From NCBI GenBank assembly GCA_964020975.1, contig CAXHWN010002730.1, positions 12,501 to 76,500 of the forward strand: a stretch of DNA of 64,000 bases, given 5' to 3'. The number at the start of each line of letters is the position of its first letter. The first letter of the stretch is position 1. The position numbers were made by a program, and so were the translations under genes. This DNA comes from Hermodice carunculata. Lineage: Eukaryota; Annelida; Polychaeta; Eunicida; Amphinomidae. The notes under the pieces are model-generated. The model worked only from the letters and a program-made list of their open reading frames with translations, was not told the origin of the DNA and made no database searches. This document shows, in pieces, positions 22,978 to 34,425 of this stretch.

Positions 22978-24015
22978 ATGGCTGTATATCTAATGCTTCT
23001 CGATCGTATCGAAACTGTAGAGAGGATTTTGAGGAGAACTCCAGTCATTCAGGACAGGAGCAGTCCATTTGAAAAGTGTGACGACGCTGGGTTTATGTTC
23101 AGATTTCATCTTCCTAAACATGTGGTTCTGAAGATACTTGATTTGACAGAAGCCAGACTTCAACCCACACAGACAAAGGTAGCGTCTGTGCCTCCAATTC
23201 TGCAACTGTTGATAATACAACAGTTTTATTCTAGAGGAACATTTCTGAGTAATGGTGGAGATTTATTTGGCATCCACACCAGCACGGTGAGCAGGATAAT
23301 ACCTGTTTGCAGCAGAGCACTAGCATCATTTTACCCCCAATTCATATTTGTTCCACAGGGAAGAGAGGTTGGCATGATACAGGAACAGTTTTATGCCATA
23401 GCAGGTTTACCTGGCATTGTGGGTGCCATTGATTGTTCTCATGTTCCTATTCGATCTCCAAGGGGTGAGAATGCAGAACTTTTCCGCAACCGAAAAGGAT
23501 TTTTTTCAATAAATGTCCAAGCTATAGGGGATGCCGAGCTGAAAATTCGAAACCTTGTGGTACGGTGGCCAGGAAGTGCCCATGACAGCCGTATTTTTGA
23601 TAATAGTGAATTTTGTGCAAAATTTGCAAACGGAGAAATACATGGCATTTTGTTGGGGGACAATGGGTATCCTCTTCGCCCATACCTAATTAGCCCACTC
23701 CTCAACCCAGCAACGAGAGCAGAGAGAGGATACAATTATGCCCATTGCCGTACCAGAGTTAAGATTGACAATCTGTTTGGGGTGATGAAAAGACGATTTC
23801 CCTGTCTTTCCCGCACATTGGGGTTAAAGCTGGAAACTACCCTGGCTGAAATTGTTGCATGCGGTGTGCTTCATAATATAGCCAGGCAGCATGGGCTCAT
23901 CGAATTAGATGCAAATGAGCAGCAGGATAACATCCATATAACTGTACATGTACCTCAAAACCAAAACCAAGGAAGGCGACCTCAAAGGGCAAGGCTGATA
24001 GCCCTATTTGAATAG
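22978..24015 (+). CDS. PIF/Harbinger transposase (HARBI1-like DDE nuclease)
   Basis: A 345-residue protein, close to the length of vertebrate HARBI1. It cuts and joins element ends through an RNase H-like fold. The N-terminal half carries a helix-turn-helix-like region (about residues 47-110, ending FGIHTSTVSRII). The catalytic half shows GAIDCSHVPI (Asp152), WPGSAHDSRIF (Asp203), GDNGYPLRPY (Asp228) and TRVKIDNLFGVMKRRF (Asp264). The last position is usually Glu in Harbinger transposases, so Asp264 is a conservative change of the third catalytic residue. The start fits the family N-terminus, and the aacatgg context is a reasonable start site. A Myb/SANT relic lies convergently downstream. 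No frameshift or stop interrupts it. Confidence 0.95.
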   Translation: MAVYLMLLDRIETVERILRRTPVIQDRSSPFEKCDDAGFMFRFHLPKHVVLKILDLTEARLQPTQTKVASVPPILQLLIIQQFYSRGTFLSNGGDLFGIHTSTVSRIIPVCSRALASFYPQFIFVPQGREVGMIQEQFYAIAGLPGIVGAIDCSHVPIRSPRGENAELFRNRKGFFSINVQAIGDAELKIRNLVVRWPGSAHDSRIFDNSEFCAKFANGEIHGILLGDNGYPLRPYLISPLLNPATRAERGYNYAHCRTRVKIDNLFGVMKRRFPCLSRTLGLKLETTLAEIVACGVLHNIARQHGLIELDANEQQDNIHITVHVPQNQNQGRRPQRARLIALFE

Positions 24016-24200
24016 ACAATGGCCAAAAGGTAACTTTGAGAAGACTTCATTTTTCAATTTATTTCATTTAACTCATTGACACCTACGGACATATTTTCTT
24101 GCTAAAATCTGAAAATGTGTACTAATTCTATTTTGCTAAGTTAGGGATTATTTTTGGATGAAACTTGTATGGAAGATCTTGCAAAATTATATGCCCATGG

Positions 24201-24265
24201 TCAACAGCTTTCCATGGCGCGCTCTGATCGCATTGCATCCAGAGCACGCCAAGGAAAGCTGTTGA
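24201..24265. repeat. Hairpin repeat, copy H2 (3' region of Harbinger copy 2)
   Basis: Nearly identical to H1: tcaacagctttccatggcg opposite cgccaaggaaagctgttga, with a short loop containing gcattgcat and a downstream gagttaa. Confidence 0.85.
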
Positions 24266-24503
24266 GTCAGTCCCACTTCAGGGGCCAATGAGTTAAATTC
24301 AACAATAAGCTTATCATATTTAGGAAGTTATGGAGGAAATAAAATTAACAAAGAGATTAATCTCCATCAATTTCTTCATTTTTCCAGAACTCATTGCACT
24401 GTCAATTCAGTGAATGGTAGTATAAACGACCACTTTATGTTCCAATCTTGGATATATATATTTTACATTACTGTGATATATTAAATGGCTGCCATAGTTC
24501 AGT

Positions 24504-24653
24504 TCAGTTAACACTTTGCCATGCTTTTTCTTTCTTTTGAATCATACACCCATCATTCTTCTTGTTCTCAATGATATCTTTTTGTTCTTCCACGAGCTCT
24601 GCCAGTATCTCCTTTTCCAATGGCGTAAAGTTCACTTTACTTTTTCCAGTCAT
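24504..24653 (-). pseudogene. Myb/SANT-like (MSANT) partner protein of Harbinger copy 2, fragment
   Basis: The ATG at 24653 opens MTGKSKVNFTPLEKEILAEL and continues to KKEKAWQSVN before a stop (49 aa). Beyond an AT-rich stretch of about 110 bp, another frame gives CNEFWKNEEIDGD, which fits the next part of the Myb/SANT-like domain. The AT-rich stretch could be an intron or an insertion; simple GT-AG joining that keeps the frame was not found. The protein is therefore probably not made whole. Confidence 0.7.
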
Positions 24654-24961
24654 AATGTGGACACAATTTTTCTGCTACTGTCTTATCCCTGCAACCATGC
24701 AAGTCCTGTGCATTTATGAAACAACACACGTTGAACAGGTGCCTTTGATTGTACAGAAAAGTTGCCACGTTTATTTGAGGCATGTGAATGTGGATTCAAC
24801 CTGTGGTTGTGTAACCTGTACTTGACTCAACCCTCTGCAAACCAACCTTTCACCATTCAACCAGGAGTTAACTCCTAGTTAACCTGTGGTTTTATGACCT
24901 GGAGTCACCTATTTTGACCATGAGTTAACTCTGGGGTTAACACCGACGTGTGCAACTGGCC

Positions 24962-25739
24962 AATAGACCGAATCGCAGCAGACACGCTATGGCCTCCACA
25001 AAGTCAGGTAAAGAAACTTTTAAAAACCAGAACTTATCCTGTCACATTACATGACTGACATCAATCTGTATCTGTGTCTCATACTTTTATTTAAAATTTC
25101 TGATAAGGACACACTATTTTATAAAACAAATTCCAAAATTCACACAGCTGAAATTATCTGTTTTTGTCGATTTGTTTTGTACATGAGATGAATTTACACT
25201 CATGAGGTTTAAGCACATCAGGGCTATATTCGAGACTGAAACAACAGCTATTCTCTGTGTGTTTTGGGCTGATTGCACTGAAACAGCGCGACGCAAAGCT
25301 CTTGACCTGGACCACAGTTTCTTTCAAGAAATGCAGGCCTGTTAGTACTTGAGTGAAAGACCTTTCTATGCAGAATTTCATCCTGGAATCAATAGCATAA
25401 TTGAACATGGGCATGATTTTTGCTGTGACTGGCACTAAAAGAAGTATCAATACAAGTCAAATGGGTGCTTGTACTCATCTTTCTAAATTATGTATATATA
25501 TAGTCTCCACTTACCTCAAGCTGCATGTAAGCCTGGTATAGCAAAGCTGTGCAGCAACACGTAAAGGAGGGGACACCTGCACATGTGCCACCGATGCTCA
25601 TTTTATTGACATCCTCATCATCTGTAGCTGTTATTCTTGTGTAGGCAGTCCGTGAAGTCGCACTGTGCGTTTCCGTGTGGATCGCGCCGTTGTGTTGATG
25701 CTCCGCGAAGACCGGACGCTTTCTGTCAAGTACACATTG
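24962..25739. other. Flank of Harbinger copy 2; unassigned minus-strand open frame
   Basis: A minus-strand open frame at 25154-25450 (98 aa) and an overlapping one at 25114-25296 lack known motifs. At about 24988 an ATG followed within 18 bases by a gtaaag donor-like site could be a small exon start, but nothing supports it. Confidence 0.3.
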
Positions 25740-25749
25740 AAGAGGCTCG

Positions 25750-25790
25750 TTATATGCAAATATAATGTCACGTGTTGCCTAGCAACTTAG
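25750..25790. promoter_or_regulatory. Motif cluster: octamer, E-box and RFX X-box
   Basis: Within 33 bp lie the POU octamer atgcaaat (25754-25761), an E-box tcacgtg (about 25768-25774) and the palindromic X-box gttgcctagcaac (25774-25786). The X-box matches the RFX half-sites GTTGCC and AGCAAC with a 1-base spacer. The surrounding 25630-25730 stretch is richer in CpG than its neighbours. This fits a promoter or enhancer, but no downstream gene was identified. Confidence 0.45.
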
Positions 25791-25977
25791 CAGAACAAGA
25801 CTGAATCTATAGATCATAATTGCGACAGGCGCAAGAAGAGAGCGCAACGTTTGGGGGAGAAACTTGATCTAAATTTCTTTTGTTGTAGTTGCATCTTTGA
25901 AACATACTACTGAACGACAACAGCAAAACCATGCCATCTGCTGAAGAATGATCCATATTGTAACGAAATTATTTATT

Positions 25978-26121
<144 letters not shown>

Positions 26122-26196
26122 AGATCATATCAACTATGATAACCTGCGTCATGGTCATCATTGACTATAAACGAGTCGACACTTTTAGCTTAATCA

Positions 26197-26234
26197 AAAA
26201 AAAAACGAAAAAAAAAAAAAAAAAAAAAAAAAAA
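26197..26234 (+). repeat. A-rich tract
   Basis: A run of A with a short aaacgaaaaa interruption. It may be an old retroposon tail, but no body was recognised beside it. Confidence 0.9.
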
Positions 26235-26654
26235 CTTTTGTCTCTGGCACTAGGATGTTGATGAAAAAATGTCATAATTTAATCTCAAAGGTAATATTAG
26301 CCTGACAAATTATACAATACATCGGTCTTTTCCGGATAATAAACAAGGAAGTATCCCTTCGGAAGTACTCACTTCACGTGCAAAATAAATGACATGTTTA
26401 TTGCAAAGGACCACAGATTCATACTCCGCGATAAGTCGTGGATTATGCAATACGACCACATGACGCCAACCGTAGCTGACAATTTTACACTTGTGCCTCT
26501 GTGTTCCAGCCATAAACCATATTCCCTGAAACCAGCCAAAAAAACCGGCAATGCTGAAATATCGTCTGCTTCAGTATGCTAATTTCAACAGTAAGGAAGA
26601 CAATTTGAATGAGAACTGAAGATGAGATCTGACCTAACAGGAAAATGTGCCCCA
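26235..26654. other. Intergenic, nothing recognised
   Basis: Overlapping open frames of 60-69 aa on both strands at 26310-26694 show no motif. Confidence 0.4.
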
Positions 26655-26656
26655 GG

Positions 26657-26728
26657 TCAACAGCTTTCCTTGGCGTGGGTTTGATATGTGACACTTGGCG
26701 CCCAACCCACGTTAAGAAAAACTGTTGA
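26657..26728. repeat. Hairpin repeat, copy H3 (outside any recognised element)
   Basis: tcaacagctttccttggcgtg pairs with cacgttaagaaaaactgttga, with further gggtt/aaccc pairing and a loop of about 20 bases. A gggttaa motif follows, as in the Harbinger-linked copies. Shown here in pieces, the stem is about 25 bp. Confidence 0.78.
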
Positions 26729-27373
<645 letters not shown>

Positions 27374-27688
27374 AATTGGGACCGGCATTGTGTATGTGCA
27401 CGGAAAACTGGAACGTCAATTTACAGTAACAAGGTCAGTAGCGACATGGTTGCGTCAATGTTTAACTTGACTCTGTGTTTTTCCTGTCACGAACAGGAAT
27501 TACTATTGGACGACCCTCTGTTTTTTATTTGTCTCAAACGTACTAGTACTACTAATACTTTGATAAGCGCGCCTTTGATGTAACCCTTTGAAGTCGGGCA
27601 CCTACCCGTCCATTTGTATGTACGTTCTTGGTATTTCATCCAATGGAAATATTTAATTCGATACCTATTAAAAAATAATGTCGATCGG

Positions 27689-28122
27689 GGGCCATATTCA
27701 CAAAGAGTTTAATATGTCCTTGGGTTTAATCCTAAAATGAAGGTCAATGTGCCTTTGGTCCTTGAACTACTGAATCGTTAGCCTAATGTTTGATCTGAAC
27801 TTGCAGGATTAATTAAACTATGTTTTGCACTGTAATTAGAACTTTGGAATTAAAGTTTTCATTTTATTAAATCTATCTTGATTTGAGCAAGATTTTAATC
27901 CTGGATCAAAAGATTAAATATTGGATCAAACTAAGATAGATTTAATAAAATGAACATGTAAACCCGTGAATTCATATTGTAACCAAGAGCATATGTTGGC
28001 TAATCCTTGAAGTTTTGATCAAATAATGAGCCAAGGATTAATTAGTTTAGGGCCCAAGCCACATTGATTTTAACTTTGGGATTAAACTTGGGATCAGATT
28101 AAACTATTTGTGAATATGGCCC
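27689..28122. mobile_element. 434-bp foldback MITE with GGGCCATATTCACAAA ends
   Basis: The left end gggccatattcacaaag and the right end, read on the other strand (gggccatattcacaaat), match and continue into agtttaat. Internal inverted blocks (ttttattaaatctatctt opposite aagatagatttaataaaa) make most of the element self-complementary. A cgg triplet flanks both ends (27686-27688 and 28123-28125), which fits a 3-bp target duplication such as Harbinger-type enzymes make. It has no coding capacity. Confidence 0.85.
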
Positions 28123-28125
28123 CGG

Positions 28126-28494
28126 AAGCCAACCTAACCCTCTTCGTATGGCTGCTGGATTATATCTCATACACGACATTCATGCTTCAGCAAAAAAGTA
28201 CTGGATTGACTTGGGTGTGAAAGTCTCTCCGTGATTAGCCATACAGCACATCCATGGAAAATTAAGGGCAAAACGACATTTATTCCATGTGCTGTTGCCA
28301 AATTCAACATGACGTTCTTTCATTTTCTAGATTTTTCATTTAAATATGTCTTTACGTGTTCCGAATGACTTGGTGACTTTGAGAATAAAATTTCTAAATA
28401 TTAATAGGAGGAACACTTACTAAGAGATAACTTGTTACTATTCACCTTTTCCCCTCATCCATATGCTTACCTATAACCATGGCTTTCGATTTGT
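28126..28494. other. Intergenic, nothing recognised
   Basis: No open frame or repeat of note. Confidence 0.4.
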
Positions 28495-28950
28495 TACTTT
28501 TGAAGCACATACCTCGCTTAATAAAAATTGTTGGATGCGTCCAGCATTATATTCTAAGACTACATACTCGCCGCCATCTGTCAGGCAAATATACTGTCAG
28601 CTTAAACAAGGCATAGGGTACGTGACTCTCTCAACATAATGCCCAAATATTGATCATTTAACATGTCTACTAAGTCAGACATAGCCAGGGAAAACAGCGT
28701 TGGGGACAAGATACTGCCTTTTTTTAACCCCTTGTAGAACATCAAACCGAACTTTCATATGGTTCAAAAATAAGCTTATTGGAAACTTGACTGTGAAGTT
28801 TTCTTGTAAGCTTCCATGCTTTCCCCTGGATAACTGTCTTCCATATCTGAATACATAGACGCGTTTTGTTTATATTATTAAATGCCTTAGTTATATGTAG
28901 AAAGCCTAACCATGTTTTAATTTTTTTTGACGTTTTCGTAAAGCACATTT
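28495..28950 (-). mobile_element. LINE reverse-transcriptase fragment
   Basis: The minus strand reads LHITKAFNNINKTRLCIQIW, close to the conserved D-x-x-K-A-F-D-x-(I/V)-N reverse-transcriptase block. It is followed by KAWKLTRKLHSQVSNKLIFE and a VRFDVLQGV segment corresponding to the GVRQG block, then a decayed remainder. It is a short internal piece of an old LINE with many disruptions. Confidence 0.75.
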
Positions 28951-29129
28951 CCCATTGATTGTGAACTGCTGATCTTCGGGTGTCTCGAACACATCTGGAA
29001 CCCTTCTCAATTCAGTTTCCATCAGTTAGAAACTGCGAAAAGTGAAAGACAAATTTGGGACGGGTTGGCGACCTATGAGAATAAATTGTGACTGACTGGA
29101 GACAAAAGGGAGAATGTTAAATTCAGGGC

Positions 29130-29440
29130 GCGAAACAGGTGAGAATTGGCACGAGGGCACCAAAATTACGAGTACCTTGGGAATAAATTGCACGAGTTTT
29201 GCGCGACAGCCGCACGACAATCACGCAACTGTTGCACAACAATCGCAAATGTAAGAAATTCACAATGTTGTCATGCAAATGTCGCTCGAAATTTGCGGGA
29301 ATTTCGCCCGACAATCATGAAACATGTATACGAACTCCTGGAGAATTTTGGCCCAAGTTTCGCCAGGGGTTCGTGCGGCTTTCATGCAACATTCGTGAGG
29401 CATACGCAAACATGTCTCTAGTACCAATTCAGTGTAATTC
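29130..29440 (+). repeat. CpG-rich stretch with loose cgcacgacaatc-like repeats
   Basis: Variants such as gcgcgacagccg, cgcacgacaatc, acgcaactgttg, acaacaatcgc and cgcccgacaatc recur at about 12-base spacing, together with tcgctcgaaat and ttcgccagggg. CpG density is clearly above the AT-rich surroundings. It may be an old minisatellite or a diverged repeat; frames across it are not convincing genes. Confidence 0.45.
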
Positions 29441-29754
29441 CAAATGAAAATTGTTGAATATTCGCGTATTTTTTCGCAATTTTGTGTCTTAAACTAGTCT
29501 CGAGCTGTCGCAGCCCAGTAACATACAGCCTGTAACTTTTTATAAGTTGCCTCTCGATCACTGAGGTGAACCACTTGTATACGTTTCAGATCATTGCATA
29601 CTTAGAGGTTAAGTTCATTTGCTCAGGATGAGAACCTTATGGTTGCTGTCGACCTCTATATAGTCAGGTTGCCTATTCATATAAGAGCAAGATTAACCAT
29701 AAAAGGCCTACAATAGATTACTTCATGGTATTAAATTATCTGTATGTCCGTCAT

Positions 29755-31860
29755 GTTGACGACAACCTGTCCGAGTATGATCCTGTTTGACTAAAAAGCA
29801 GACATCCCTTTCGATTACACTGTCAATGGATGTGATCCCCTTCCTATTATACCAACACCGTTATGGCATGATGCTACAGAAGATGATTTAGCTAAGTACA
29901 GTTATTGACTAGATCGAGTACTAAGAGAGATTTTGATTCATTATAACAATTGTGTCTCTAAGGAGCCTTCCACTGAAATTCAGAAGTTTCATGACAATAT
30001 TGTCTTAGCATGCTTTGGTGCTGGTAAGCAAACAATTCCCTACAGCACAGAAAATAAGGAAAAGACCCGTTGAGGCTGGAATGATTATGTTGAAAAGCAT
30101 ATTAAAAGAGACTAATTTTTGGCATTGCATTTAAAAATGCAGTTATTTTCCAAGCGTAGGTATTTTGTCTGACATAAGATCCTCAAAACGAGCAAAGTTT
30201 AATGATGCCTTGCGTTTTGTTGGAAGAAGGGAAGAGATCTGCACGGCCACATAGTCAGCTGAGACACAATTGCAAATAACAGGTCTAAAGATTTTTGGTC
30301 GATGTTAATACATGGTATTGCACCAGATGGCTTAACGCGAATAATGCTTCATCCGATTCCCAAAGACAGGCGTTCCTCCTGCAGGGATCAGGAGAACTAT
30401 CGTGGGCTTGATCTCAGCAGTATAATAGGAAAGGTATTTGACTTGTTACCTTTGATAGATAATGCTAAATTGTTGTACTTCTCAAATCTTCCATTTGATG
30501 GAGATTACTGCATTGTTAATTTTGCAAGAGAATGCTGAATTATTATGTTCTTCTAATCTTTGATTGTGGTTTAAAGCTGACCACTTGAGGACTCAGTATA
30601 ACGGTACTATGATAGAGTGCATAAATTACACCTGGTGACAAGGACGTTAATTTGATATTTCTTTATGCAGCAAAAGCGTTTGGTAGAGTTGAATATTCGA
30701 AATTGTTTCAGTTACTATTAAAAGAGGAATATACCCGATTGTGATCCGATTGCTGTTATACATGAATACAAATCAGAAAATTAGTGTCGTCTGGAACAGG
30801 GCTACCACAAAAACATTTGCATATCAGAACGGGGTAAAACAGGGCGGATGCCTGTTATGTATTCTATTTGTACTGTACTTTGATGAACTCTGTAAATTGA
30901 AAAAAACAGGGTTAAGATCATGGATGTCATGTTGGTAATTTATTCACTATTGGTGCATTAGCATACGCCTATGATGTGGTACTGATGGATCCCACAGTAC
31001 ATACCCATAAACATTACTTGACATATGTTGTGACTTTGCAATGATATTCAATGTAATATTTAATTAAAATAAAACCAAGTGGGTCTCGTATGCTGAAGAT
31101 AATCTCCGTAAATGCCTATATATCTTGAGAGTAAGCCAATTCAGAAAGTGGAAGAGTTCCTTCATCTTGGACATGTCATTTGTCCAAATGCGCTTGGTAA
31201 ATGTTTCGACAGAAGTTGTGATGAATTCTCCTCTGAGATAAACTTACTCATGGATCACTTTGGAAAAGCATTCACCACTGTGTGCCATCAGTTGTTTCGG
31301 GCATTTTGAATGTCCTTCAATGGCTCTTTGCTATGTGACTTTTTGAACAAAGAGGTGGATAGAGTATTTGTAGTTTGCTATAGGTGGTTTGGTGTGGTCC
31401 CAAATCGAACGCACTGTGAATTATTACCACTTATTTACAGAGATGTACCAGTTGAATTACGCGTGCACAGGCGTTTCTGAGATAAATGAAGAATGTAGTC
31501 CATAGTGAAACCAAAGTTGTTGGAACATGTGGTAAACTGCTGCTTAGGGTCTACGTGCGCATAGAGGCAAATTACTGAACTTCCCTTTGTTTAAATGTGA
31601 TTGGCAGGGATGATCTATCACATGAGGGGTCGCAGGCAATCAGGCAAGCAACTCACAGCTCTGACACAATTAGAACTATACTTTGGTAATCCGTGAGCTT
31701 TGCGACATCAGAGACTGGCGACTCATGGCCGCGCTGGAACCGAAGCAGGGCAATCTTCTAATAGAAGAATTATGCGTCTGGTAATTAATGGGTTCTGGTG
31801 GACATTATGACCTGATCTCATGTTTATATAAATATTTTCTCTGATATGTTCACTACCTGG
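29755..31860 (+). mobile_element. Decayed LINE: linker, reverse transcriptase and 3' part
   Basis: Successive fragments follow LINE order: a pre-RT linker with WNDYVEKHIKR, then an RT start with IPKDRRSSCRDQENYRGLDLSS (seen in pieces), LYAAKAFGRV (the catalytic Asp-containing KAF block), NGVKQGGCL, GALAYAYD (a changed YADD box), and a C-terminal part. Reading frames shift often and stops are frequent, so the copy is old. Its 3' end lies near an A-rich stretch at about 31880. The endonuclease region is missing or unrecognisable. Confidence 0.85.
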
Positions 31861-33548
31861 TTGTATTTTTTCACTGTATAAAAAAATAATGTGCTACCTG
31901 TTCGAATATATATGTATAGATACATATGCCTGTGTGTATTGGTTAAAACAGGGCCCCCATGCTTGAAAAACAAAATAGGTATATTAGCAGTAGCACATAC
32001 GCTTTGCCATTTTTTTTTTTAGTTTCTTACTTGCACTTCCAACTTTCCTGAAATCTATAAAACCACCGGATTCGCCAATAACCGACTGTAGCTCTGTTAT
32101 CTTATGCGCCCCTCCCGCACCCCCCCCCCCCCGAACAAAACGGCCGAAGTGCCCTCACTTGTCTGGCCAGTTCCCAGATTACGCCACTAATCCCTTACAC
32201 TTAATATATCTGCTTCGGCTCATCTATGATATGAGAATTATCTTGAGGATTCGAATTCTTATGGTTTTCATAAGTGCCGGTTGACCTTTTCAACTTACGC
32301 CAATATGCCATGGTGCTATTAGACCCTTTCTGTGCGTTAGGTGAAATTACGCGGATTTTGTTTTAAACTCTTTCAGTTAGGCTTTAAAATGGTCTTGAAA
32401 AACATATTTTTAGTTTAAATATTTCTCGCATAGGCATTGCAGTTTTACAACACTTAATTAAATTACCGATCTCAGTGTTCCCAATTTTTGCGACTGTCAC
32501 AGAAATATCACAGAGAGGATTTCCCCCGCCCCCAAAGCGTATCACGTTTGTTTCGTAGTCATAACTTTTTAATCTTAATATGCCTGTTAGTGTCTTGATT
32601 TGTGGCGAGCAGAAGAATGCCCAAGTTAGAAAACATTCATATGCTCACTTCTTTGGTTCACGGAATTTTATTTTGTCGTAATATGTTTATAAAAGGACAC
32701 ATTTTAGCTCAACTGTCAAGATATAAAGGATATTAAAACAACCTTTTTTGTGGATTGGGAAACCATAGCTCCAATTGGAATAGCAAAGAGCATCCTTGCA
32801 GTACACTTTATCTCCTAATTATTTTATAGTTTTTAAAGTCATTTTTTTCTTAGTTGTCCCAAAAATGCATTGTCAAACTCATCCTATTTTATTAAAATGA
32901 AAGGAGAAGCCATGGGAAAAGCAAAACCCTGCCCGAAAGAAATTTTGTGGAAAAAGGTGGAAACGCAGATTTCTTTTGACCCTAATTTTCACATGAAAGT
33001 CACATCGCGATTATCAGTTATGTCAAATTTCTATGTACCACAACACTTAACAATAATGCCAAAGCTTTCATCCAACATCATGCTCTACTTATATTAAAAG
33101 ATCAGACACGAGTTTACATTTTCTTGTCCTTTTTGTCAAGTGTCTATAAAGTCGGTTTGTGACTATTAAGAATTTGGCCTCTACTAAATGTTCACGTTTT
33201 GCCATAATATAAAGATGACCCTTTCATTCCCAATTTCGACAGAAGTCGGGTACTCTGGATTAGTATAATGATACTCTAATTTCACTATATATTTTCATTT
33301 ATTTCGCTCATGGCGCAAAAACGTGAAAAAGCATAGTGAAATAGTATTTTTTCACATTATTTGAACAGGAATTGTGTCAAAATAGTGAAAATAAAGCTAA
33401 AGTGATATGTCAAAAATACAAAAAATTGTGAAAATTAAAACACGTCAAAATAAAGTAATTCACAGTATTAGATTCATATTTTTGTAAACAGAGTTTTCCA
33501 CCAATTATCAGCATGTCCACCATTGCAGAGGCCACAAGAATGACCTAG
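31861..33548. other. Intergenic, nothing recognised
   Basis: Contains a C-tract at about 32118-32132 and AT-rich DNA with scattered atagtgaaa-like phrases at 33280-33430. A 75-aa frame at 32870-33097 has no known motif. Confidence 0.4.
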
Positions 33549-33594
33549 GCCAACAGTTTTGCTCGGTGCGCTTTGGACGCCGAGAAAGCTGTGG
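33549..33594. repeat. Hairpin repeat, copy H4 (short form)
   Basis: ccaacagttttgctcgg pairs with ccgagaaagctgtgg around a loop with gcgctttggacg. A gggttaa motif follows at about 33620. The stem is shorter and more diverged than in H1-H3. Confidence 0.6.
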
Positions 33595-34425
33595 GGTCTT
33601 TTAAAAAATGGTACTGAAAGGGTTAAAGCAGTTGGTCATTCAGTTTGAAATCAATCACATGGAGCCAAGCGTTTCAAGTTTCAACGACAAGACTATGTAA
33701 CTGATAAAGTAGGTGATAACGTACAAATTACAGTGCCTTGTTGTTGATGGTACGTGTCTGTTACAAATATTGATGGCCCCAGGTACCCTTCTTACCAACA
33801 TGGTTTTCTCAAGTGACGACTGCTGATTGACCCAGCTTCCCTCTGACAACTGCTTTAAACTGAATTTTGTGCCCCTTGCATACTCCGAACCGCTTAGAAG
33901 AATTCTCTTGTAATGTTTTGAATAGTAAGAAGGTTTCCTACTTTCCCCACGCATGTAACAAGTCCTCTTAATGGGAAATCTAGGCGGTAGATGGGAATCT
34001 GCTTAACATGACAAGTGCGCTTTTGTATGCATTGCTTGTCTTGGAATGGAAGAGAAGTTAATTAGTTGATATTGATTTTTATGCGTACCCCGTCCTTTAT
34101 TGGTATTGAACACACCGGCGGAACGAGACGATAACGGTCCGTTTAGAGATGAGTAATGACCCCACAGACAGGTTCAGCGCATAGAGATCAAGCTCCGTGA
34201 GCACACAGGGGCCTTACGGCGAACCAGTTGGAATTGCATGCCCACCTTGCAGCTGTTCCCAGTTACCGACGGAGTCGCGAAAAAATAAAGTCTGTGTGCG
34301 GAACAGGCAACAAGTTGAGAAGTGACAAGATAGCAGATTCCCGCTTAAAATGACCGAAAGCACACGCGTGCTAGTTCCTTGTGGTCCGCTTCAACTTAAT
34401 GAGCTGCATCATAAGGGGACAGGGT
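33595..34425. other. Intergenic, nothing recognised
   Basis: A minus-strand open frame of 99 aa at 33655-33954 carries no known motif. GC content rises at 34080-34400. Confidence 0.35.

Larger units (their letters stand above)
22708..24961 (+). mobile_element. PIF/Harbinger element, copy 2, with intact transposase
   Basis: It spans 2,254 bp from ggccagtggcagacgtctga to the inverted end at gcaactggcc. The plus strand carries an uninterrupted transposase; the minus strand carries a damaged Myb/SANT-like partner; the hairpin repeat H2 lies between them. The immediate flanks are cat (left) and aat (right), a near match for a 3-bp target duplication. The aat also matches the left flank of copy 1. 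It may still supply transposase, but with the partner gene broken, autonomy is doubtful. Confidence 0.9.

Noticed and set aside
33655-33954. 99-aa minus-strand frame as a gene
   Set aside because: No motif, and its length is unremarkable for the local composition.
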